From Treponema socranskii subsp. socranskii VPI DR56BR1116 = ATCC 35536 (lineage in GTDB: Bacteria; Spirochaetota; Spirochaetia; Treponematales; Treponemataceae): 64,000 nt of DNA. Positions 58,203 to 64,000 of the stretch are shown piece after piece; the first letter of the stretch is position 1; the number at the start of each line of letters is the position of its first letter. Below the pieces are notes generated by a model. The model was not told the origin of the DNA and searched no databases. It saw only the letters and a list, made by a program, of their open reading frames with translations. Location of the stretch: positions 78,705 to 142,704 of the forward strand of contig NZ_AVQI01000067.1 in NCBI RefSeq assembly GCF_000468115.1. The letters run 5' to 3'. The translations under genes and the position numbers were made by a program.

Positions 58203-60242
58203 ATGGACAGCGGCGACTACGATCGCGCGCAGAGTATTCTCGAAAAGCTGCTCAAAAAGGATCCTTCGGATGCCGAAGTACGAAAATTGCTCGATGAACT
58301 CGCTTTATTAAAAGGCGCAAAGTCCGGCGACGGGGCGATGCAGGATGAGCTTGCGCGCAGTACGGCCGAAGCTCAGAAGACGCAAAGAGAACTCGAAGAA
58401 TTGCTCTCTCGCGGAAAGGGCTCGGGTGCAGATGCCGCGTCAAATGTCGATGCGGGATCTGCTCAGCGGACGGGCGGACGCGATGCCGCATCCGAGTCTT
58501 CAGCCGATCGAACGGTGGCGCAGCAAAAGGCGCGCGCGGCAGAAGATGCCGCCCGGCGGGAAAAAGAGGCCGCTGCCGAACGGGAGCGAAAAGCGAAAAT
58601 CGCCGCACAAAGGGAAGCTGAGGCAGCTTTGGAGCGCGAGCGGAAAGCCGAAGCAGAAAAGGCGGCAAAGGCGCTTGCGGCGCAAAAGCAAAAAGAAGAA
58701 GCGGCACGCAAAGCAGCCGAAGAAGAACTTGCGCGCAAAAATCGTGCGATTCAAAGGGAAATCGACGGCGTAAATACCGAAATCGCGCAGGGCAAATCCG
58801 ATTTGACGGCAAATAAAATCGATTCGGCTCTCAATCATTTCGGCAAGGCGCAAAAAATGCTTCCGATTTCCGCAGGCGAGCCGCTTTTTTCAGGCAGTAA
58901 AAATTCGGAAATGGCGTCCGCGCTTTACGACGCTTCCCAAAACGCGGCATCGGATGCGGACAAAAGGCGGCTTCGCGATGCGGCCGTCGGCTATGCCGAA
59001 GAAGCGATCCGAAAAACGCCGAACGATGCCGCTTCCCACTATGTGCTCGGTATGGCATCTTTCGACACAAAGAATTATCCGAAAGCGCTCGACGAACTTT
59101 CCAAAGCGGTGCAAAACGACCGATCGAATGCTCTCTATCACTATAACCTCGGACGCGCACAATACCTTTCGCGCCGCTACAGCGACGCCCGCTCATCGTT
59201 TCAGAGAAGCGTCGATTTGGACGGACGATTTGCGCCGGCTCAATACAATCTCGGACTGGCAAACTTGAGAACGGGAAACGAAGCCGAAGCGCTGTCTTCT
59301 TTCCGCCGTGCACGGACGACCGATGCGAATTACGAAAAAGCCTATCTCGAAGAAGCCCGCCTTCTTTCAAAGCAGGGCGATCACAGCGGGGCTGTCAGCG
59401 CGTACAACAATGTGCTCCGCGTAAACGATGTGAACGGCAACGCGCTGCGCGAACTCGGTTCCGAATACTACGCGATGGAAAATTACGCCGCATCCGAAAA
59501 TTGCTATCGCCGTGCGCTCGCGCTTTTGAGTCCGACGGAAGAAGACCCGACGACGTACTACAATCTTTCCGCAACATTGTACGCGGAGCACAAAGATGCC
59601 GAAGCGATTACCTATGCAAAGCGCGCCTACGCTTCGAAGTCGTCACTCGGCAATGCCGCGCAAGCGAACATCGTATACAATTATGCGCTTATGCTGCAGG
59701 AGGCGGGAAAATCCGAAGAAGCGATTCCGCTCTACGTCGAAGCACTGCGCTTAAATCAAAATCACGAAAAATCGAAAATCAATCTCGGAAAAATGTACCT
59801 CGAAATGAATCCGCCCGACGTCGATACGGCGCTTAAGCTTTTCAGACAAGCATACAATGCGGACAATAAAAGTTTCGAAGCGAACAATAATCTCGGAAGC
59901 GCATACCTCGCAAAAAAAGATTATAAAAATGCGATTCAATTTTATCAAAACGCGCTGCGCCTCGATCCGTCCAACAATACGGTGCGCTCGAATCTCGCGC
60001 AAACCTACGCGAGCGACGGTCAGTTCGACAACGCGAAAACGACGTACACCGAACTGATCAAGCGCGACGGCAGGAATTGGGATGCATATATCGAACTCGG
60101 AAAAGTATGTATGTCGACGGGAGATACGGCAGGCGCGGAACGATATTTGAGCGAAGTGCAAACCAAGCAGCCGAATCACCGCCGCGCCGAAGTGACGGAG
60201 CTTTTGTCGGCGCTTCGAAACGGCGGCGCTCAGGCAAGATAG
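58203..60242 (+). CDS. large TPR protein, probably the C-terminal part of the preceding gene
   Basis: A 679-aa frame from ATG 58203. The same frame is open and coding-like upstream to 58131 (LNRSALSGSTSASRGDALAS), and no Shine-Dalgarno precedes ATG 58203. A first TPR-like helix pair (SGDYDRAQSILEKLLKKDPS), then an Ala/Glu/Lys-rich coiled coil at about 55-195, then eight or more TPR units (NALYHYNLGRAQYLSRRYSD, SFEANNNLGSAYLAKKDYKN). TPRs mediate protein contacts. If joined to the upstream frame, the protein has a basic cytoplasmic tail, one membrane helix and a TPR outside the membrane. Confidence 0.82.
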   Translation: MDSGDYDRAQSILEKLLKKDPSDAEVRKLLDELALLKGAKSGDGAMQDELARSTAEAQKTQRELEELLSRGKGSGADAASNVDAGSAQRTGGRDAASESSADRTVAQQKARAAEDAARREKEAAAERERKAKIAAQREAEAALERERKAEAEKAAKALAAQKQKEEAARKAAEEELARKNRAIQREIDGVNTEIAQGKSDLTANKIDSALNHFGKAQKMLPISAGEPLFSGSKNSEMASALYDASQNAASDADKRRLRDAAVGYAEEAIRKTPNDAASHYVLGMASFDTKNYPKALDELSKAVQNDRSNALYHYNLGRAQYLSRRYSDARSSFQRSVDLDGRFAPAQYNLGLANLRTGNEAEALSSFRRARTTDANYEKAYLEEARLLSKQGDHSGAVSAYNNVLRVNDVNGNALRELGSEYYAMENYAASENCYRRALALLSPTEEDPTTYYNLSATLYAEHKDAEAITYAKRAYASKSSLGNAAQANIVYNYALMLQEAGKSEEAIPLYVEALRLNQNHEKSKINLGKMYLEMNPPDVDTALKLFRQAYNADNKSFEANNNLGSAYLAKKDYKNAIQFYQNALRLDPSNNTVRSNLAQTYASDGQFDNAKTTYTELIKRDGRNWDAYIELGKVCMSTGDTAGAERYLSEVQTKQPNHRRAEVTELLSALRNGGAQAR

Positions 60243-60253
60243 CAGGCGGACAT

Positions 60254-62167
60254 TTACGTGCGCTTTACGAGGGCGAAAAGCTCCGCCCTCGTTACCGCCG
60301 TCCACACGGGTCTTCCGTGCGGACAGTGCGGGTCGGGGAGGGTGAGAGCCTTTTCCGCCAAATCCGAAGCGGCCGCATCGTCAAGCACATAACCGTCTTT
60401 AACTGCGGCTTTGCACGCGGTCATAGCGGCGATCTCGGAAATGACGTCTTCCGGGGCGACTCGCTTTTCGAGAAGGGCGCGGTACAGATCGTTTTCGCTT
60501 CCTTTCCAGCGCTCCGGCACCGACCTTATCTCCCACACTCCGTTTCCTTTGTTTTTTGCCGCAATGCCGGCTTTTTTCATCTCATCCCGTATGCGCGTCA
60601 AATAGATATCGTCCGCCGCGTTTTGCGTAACGATTTCATAGGGAACGAGAAGCGTTTGACTTTTTCCCTGATTTTGCATAATGGCGTCGTAGAGAATCCG
60701 CTCGTGAGCCGCGTGCTGGTCGATGATATACAGCGTATCGCCTTTTTCGGCAACCAAAAAAGTGCCGAGCGCGCTTCCGAGAAAGTGAAAACCGCCGTTT
60801 GTTGTTTTGATTTTTTCGGCTGCGTTTTCGATGTCGTATAGTTTTGTTTTGTCTGCCGCATCGCTTGCCGTGCCGTCTCTCGTTTCATCGAACGAAAGCG
60901 CTTTTTTTGCAAGTTCAAGCGGTACGTCCTGCGCTTCGTGGTTTATCGAATAGCGCGCTTTGTATGCATCGGTTTTATATTCGCGGGCATAGGGATTCGT
61001 AAAGTCACCTGCGCCGCGGTGCATGACGATGCGCGAAAAATCTTTCGCCTGCCGGATCGAGTCTTTGTTTTTTCCGTACGATATGCCTTTTCCGCTTCCG
61101 CCGGCCGCATCGAAATCGAAAGATTGAAAATTGTTAATTTCATCGTTGCGGTCGTTTTTCATTTCGCGCAGAGTATATTGATGAAAAAAATTCCGCAAAG
61201 CTCCGCTTACGCCGTGGTGCAGGCTTGCGATGTCGCGGAAGCGCGCTTCTTTTTTTGCCGGGTGAATATTGAAGTCGACAAGATCGCTTTTCATCGTGAC
61301 GAAGAGGGCGGCTGCGGGATAGGTGCCGTTCGGAAAATAACCTTGACCGCCGTACTCGATCGCCTGTACGAGCGAATATTCGGTAATCCTTCTGCCGTTT
61401 ACGAAGATGTATATGTCTTTTTTATTTGTGCGCGATACACCCGGTTCTCCGATGACGCAGGTAAAACTCCAGTCGGGATTTTCTCCGCCCGAAGAGCCTG
61501 AGATTTCGTAAAAGAGAGAAGCGTTTTCGGAAGGGAGCGCCGCTTCTACGAATCGCTTTTTTAAACTCGTGCCAGCTTCGAGCGTTATGCGCCGCTCGCC
61601 GTCCGCAGTAAACGAGAAGGCTATGTCCGGCCTCGCAAGCGTCTTTTCGATAAACGTGTTTTTGCACATGAGCGCTTCGGCTGCCGGGCGTTTTAAAAAT
61701 CTTCTCCGCGCGGGAAAGTTTTCAAAAAGACCTTCCGCCTGTACGATCGTACCCGCAGTCGATGCACTCCGTTCGATGATGTGATCTTCCGTTACCGACG
61801 CCCGCATTTTCCAGCCGCCCGATATGATCGAAAGGCGGCATACGGCGGCGATCGACGAAAGCGCTTCTCCCCTGAAGCCGAGCGTCGACAGGCGCAAAAG
61901 ATCGGTTTCCGTTTCGATTTTGCTCGTCGCGTGCGGCCGCGCGCAGTTTTGCAGATCGCTTTTCGTCATGCCCGAACCGTTGTCGACGACGCGCACTTTT
62001 TCGATGCCGCCCGAATCGATTTCGACGGCGATGCCGTCTGCACCCGAATCGACCGCGTTGTCCATGAGTTCTCGCACAATCGCATTCGGCCGGTCGATGA
62101 CTTCGCCCGCCGCGATCTTCCTCGCGACTTCGGCGGAAAGCTGCCGTACCGGTTTCGCATCGCTCAT
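60254..62167 (-). CDS. mutL: DNA mismatch repair protein MutL
   Basis: A 637-aa protein. The N-terminal GHKL ATPase has VRELMDNAVDSGADGI, DNGSGM, TLGFRGEALSS. The C-terminal endonuclease motif is DQHAAHERILYD (consensus DQHAx2Ex4E; the last Glu is Asp here), with CPHGRP close to the end. This predicts an endonuclease-type MutL as in bacteria without MutH. It overlaps xseB by 4 nt. Confidence 0.96.
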   Translation of the reverse strand: MSDAKPVRQLSAEVARKIAAGEVIDRPNAIVRELMDNAVDSGADGIAVEIDSGGIEKVRVVDNGSGMTKSDLQNCARPHATSKIETETDLLRLSTLGFRGEALSSIAAVCRLSIISGGWKMRASVTEDHIIERSASTAGTIVQAEGLFENFPARRRFLKRPAAEALMCKNTFIEKTLARPDIAFSFTADGERRITLEAGTSLKKRFVEAALPSENASLFYEISGSSGGENPDWSFTCVIGEPGVSRTNKKDIYIFVNGRRITEYSLVQAIEYGGQGYFPNGTYPAAALFVTMKSDLVDFNIHPAKKEARFRDIASLHHGVSGALRNFFHQYTLREMKNDRNDEINNFQSFDFDAAGGSGKGISYGKNKDSIRQAKDFSRIVMHRGAGDFTNPYAREYKTDAYKARYSINHEAQDVPLELAKKALSFDETRDGTASDAADKTKLYDIENAAEKIKTTNGGFHFLGSALGTFLVAEKGDTLYIIDQHAAHERILYDAIMQNQGKSQTLLVPYEIVTQNAADDIYLTRIRDEMKKAGIAAKNKGNGVWEIRSVPERWKGSENDLYRALLEKRVAPEDVISEIAAMTACKAAVKDGYVLDDAAASDLAEKALTLPDPHCPHGRPVWTAVTRAELFALVKRT

Positions 62168-62442
62168 TGACGCGTGCCCTCCTGCGGAGCGCCCGCCGTT
62201 CCCGTCGCTTCGTCGGTACCCGAAAAGAGATCGAGTTCGGGCGTATCCGCGCTTTCGGGTGCGGGTTCATTCATGAGCATTTGGATCTTTCCTTCGATCC
62301 TGTCGATTTCGGCTTCCATGCCGCGCGCGAGTTTTATGCCCGTTTCGAAATCTTTGAGCGCATCTTCGAGCGATATGTCGTCGCGCTTGATGTCGGCGGT
62401 AAGCTTTTCAAGCGTTTCAAGGTTTTTTGCAAAATTTTTCAT
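62164..62442 (-). CDS. xseB: exodeoxyribonuclease VII small subunit
   Basis: A 92-aa protein with the family core NLETLEKLTADIKRDDISLE, then ALKDFETGIKLARGMEAEID. The C-terminal 30 residues are a variable acidic tail. It pairs with XseA to degrade single-stranded DNA. It overlaps mutL by ATGA and follows xseA by 20 nt. Confidence 0.93.
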   Translation of the reverse strand: MKNFAKNLETLEKLTADIKRDDISLEDALKDFETGIKLARGMEAEIDRIEGKIQMLMNEPAPESADTPELDLFSGTDEATGTAGAPQEGTRQ

Positions 62443-62462
62443 GACAGACTCCTTGTAAATTA

Positions 62463-63701
62463 TTAATTAATAATGTGCTTTGCCTCTGTGCATACGCTTT
62501 TGACGGTCGCCGTAAGTTGTCCTTTTGCCGGAACGATTTCAAGTTCCGCTCCGACTGCGACGAGCGATGCATCCCGCACGACTTCTCCGCTTGACGTATC
62601 TCGCACCATCGAATAGCCTCGTGCAAAAATTTTTTCGGGACTTGCGCTTTCGAGTACATGCGTACACAGGGCGATGCGGTGCTTTGCGTCTTTTAATTTT
62701 TCATCGATGTTTTGCAGCAGCGCGACTTTTGCGCCGTCAAAGCGCGCGAGGAGCGGCTGTTCGATAGTTCGGAACTGCAGTTCGAGGTTTTCGGGATTGA
62801 ACGTGCGCACGACGAGTTTCATGTTTTCGACTTTGCGTTTTATTTCCGTATGGAAGGTATCGGCATAGGTTTGCAGCGTGCGAATGATATCGCTTTTGAG
62901 CGGAATTGCGGCTTCCGCTGCGGCCGACGGAGTCGGGGCTCGAAAATCGGCTGCGTAATCGGAAAGCGCCCAATCGATTTCGTGTCCGACGGCGGAAATC
63001 ACCGGTATGTTCGATTCGTAGACGGCGCGTACTACCGCTTCGTCGCTGAAGGGAAGCAGATCTTCGAGGGAGCCGCCTCCGCGGCCGACGATAAGCACGT
63101 CGCAAAGCCGGAAATAATTTGCGACTTTTATCTGCCTCACGATCGTTTCCGCCGCGCCTTCTCCCTGCACCGTCGCAGGTAAAATGACCGCCGATACGCA
63201 GGGATTCCGCCGCTTCATAATCTGCAGGATATCGCGCAGGGCGGCTCCCGTCGCGCTCGTGACGATACCGACCGTTTTCGGAAAAAGCGGCAGCGGTTTT
63301 TTGTGCGCTTCGTCGAATATGCCTTCGGCGGCGAGGCGCTTTTTGCGCTCTTCGAGCATCTGTAAAATATTTCCCGCGCCTGCGATTTCCATGCGCGAAA
63401 TGACGAGCTGATATTTGCCGTGCGGCGGGTATACCGTAAGACGTCCGGTACAGCGCACGAGCATACCGTCTTTCGGCGAAAACGAAAGAGAGGGCGTCGC
63501 GCTCCGCCACATCGCACATCCGAGCTGCGCACCTGCATCCTTCAGCGTCAAATAGATGTGGCCTGCGCTCGTCAGTTTGCAGTTGGAAATTTCACCTTCG
63601 ACTATGACGGTAGCGAACGAACTTTCGATTGTTTCTTTGATGAGATTTGTGATCTGCGTGACGGAAAAAAACGCGGAGGCGTCTTGAGCCGAATGTGCCA
63701 T
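62463..63701 (-). CDS. xseA: exodeoxyribonuclease VII large subunit
   Basis: A 412-aa protein, start at ATG 63701 (MAHSAQDASAFFSVTQITNL). The OB-fold domain reads VIVEGEISNCKLTSAGHIYL. The catalytic domain shows VGIVTSATGAALRDI, GRGGGSLEDLLPFSDEAVVRA and SAVGHEIDWALSDYAADFRA. The frame is open to 63737, but that part overlaps the promoter. No ribosome site; a TATAAA box ends 9 nt before the ATG. First gene of xseA-xseB-mutL. Confidence 0.95.
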   Translation of the reverse strand: MAHSAQDASAFFSVTQITNLIKETIESSFATVIVEGEISNCKLTSAGHIYLTLKDAGAQLGCAMWRSATPSLSFSPKDGMLVRCTGRLTVYPPHGKYQLVISRMEIAGAGNILQMLEERKKRLAAEGIFDEAHKKPLPLFPKTVGIVTSATGAALRDILQIMKRRNPCVSAVILPATVQGEGAAETIVRQIKVANYFRLCDVLIVGRGGGSLEDLLPFSDEAVVRAVYESNIPVISAVGHEIDWALSDYAADFRAPTPSAAAEAAIPLKSDIIRTLQTYADTFHTEIKRKVENMKLVVRTFNPENLELQFRTIEQPLLARFDGAKVALLQNIDEKLKDAKHRIALCTHVLESASPEKIFARGYSMVRDTSSGEVVRDASLVAVGAELEIVPAKGQLTATVKSVCTEAKHIIN

Positions 63702-63708
63702 AGCGGTA

Positions 63709-63737
63709 ATTTTATAGCGTATGGAAAAACTGGTCAA
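63709..63737 (-). promoter_or_regulatory. promoter of xseA-xseB-mutL, leaderless type
   Basis: On the minus strand TTGACC (63737-63732) and TATAAA (63716-63711, 15-bp spacer) or TAAAAT (63714-63709, 17-bp spacer). The ATG at 63701 is 7-9 nt away. Confidence 0.5.
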
Positions 63738-64000
63738 CGCGTGGGCGAGGTGTTGTCAATATTATAGAATAAAAAGTATTCCGCTGCAGTATCTTTTTCC
63801 CGTTTCACTTGGGAAAAAGTTCACTTTTAAGATGAAAAGGACGGAAAGCTATATTAATAATTAATAAATTTTCGAAAGGTGATTTCATTTGAGTGCTCAG
63901 TGTCTGAGCGAATATGGCCTGCGCGATGCTTTCGAGTCGGATACGATGCGAGTGCCGACAGGAGCGGCTGTGCTGCGGTGGTAAAAAAAAGTGTAAAAAA
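63738..64000. other. right-end spacer with hairpin; no confident gene
   Basis: Holds a perfect 9-bp inverted repeat CTTTTTCCC (63793-63801) and GGGAAAAAG (63811-63819). A short open frame from TTG 63889 (about 31 codons, after AAAGGTGAT) is too short to support. Nothing else was recognised to the end of the window. Confidence 0.4.

Noticed and set aside
63889..63984. Short TTG-start frame of about 31 codons at the right end
   Set aside because: AAAGGTGAT lies upstream, but the length is too short and nothing resembles a known protein.
1..64000. CRISPR arrays, insertion sequences, prophage or replication origin
   Set aside because: No regular spaced repeats, no transposase or integrase or phage structural genes, and no dnaA-box cluster were seen.

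Overview
The window looks like chromosomal DNA of a host-associated spirochaete of the genus Treponema, not T. pallidum, at roughly 50% GC. This rests on gene content: lipoproteins with relaxed spirochaetal lipoboxes (for example FFSC, LNAC), SpoVG, a FliG-like protein, an Rsb-type partner switch, EFR1 ferredoxin, and many treponeme-type TPR proteins. Species was not determined. No rRNA, CRISPR array, transposase or integrase was seen. Layout: 1-3.5 kb is a maltodextrin-type ABC importer (partial binding protein, MalF-like, MalG-like) followed by an alpha-amylase gene cut in half and joined tail-to-tail to a truncated M16 peptidase gene (3.5-4.9 kb). 5.0-9.3 kb has era, an acyl-CoA synthetase and an M29-type peptidase. 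9.5-25.4 kb is housekeeping: tRNA-Glu, HAD phosphatase, rplU-prp-rpmA, obg-nadD-yqeK-LCP-rsfS, an acidic protein, ispE-spoVG, tRNA-Gln, L25, tilS, a large secreted protein, an HtrA-like lipoprotein and lepA. 25.5-26.1 kb is a HicAB toxin-antitoxin pair. 26.2-33.3 kb has a DUF115/MAF-like protein, a steroid-5-alpha-reductase-like membrane protein, a dehydrogenase fused to a zinc ribbon, a PpiD/SurA-like foldase and a diguanylate cyclase. 33.4-38.1 kb has a FliG-N-like protein, a chemoreceptor, an orphan sugar-binding lipoprotein and tRNA-Pro and tRNA-Asp. 38.2-40.2 kb is a MarR-controlled flavodoxin/ferredoxin operon, followed by an mtnA gene remnant. 40.5-48.3 kb is a LacI-controlled cluster that combines an ABC sugar importer with several phosphatase or phosphodiesterase folds. 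48.4-49.9 kb is a low-GC patch of small or broken genes abutting the 3' end of the tmRNA gene (49,956-50,332). 50.4-53.1 kb is an RsbU-V-W-like switch. 53.2-60.2 kb holds a ParB-like protein, a metallophosphoesterase and four TPR or Lys/Ala-rich proteins. 60.2-63.7 kb has mutL, xseB and xseA. The clearest candidates for new biology are: (a) the phosphoesterase/ABC importer cluster at 40.5-48.3 kb, with a 16-bp LacI-type operator over its promoter; (b) a T9 tract at 58,124-58,132 that splits what looks like one membrane-anchored TPR protein into two frames; (c) a G10 tract at 49,114-49,123 directly in front of a small gene; (d) a 31/33-identical element placed upstream of both a chemoreceptor gene and a TPR gene; and (e) many genes whose -10 box ends only 5-11 nt before the start codon, suggesting leaderless or nearly leaderless mRNAs. 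The amylase/M16 junction could be a real deletion or an assembly error.
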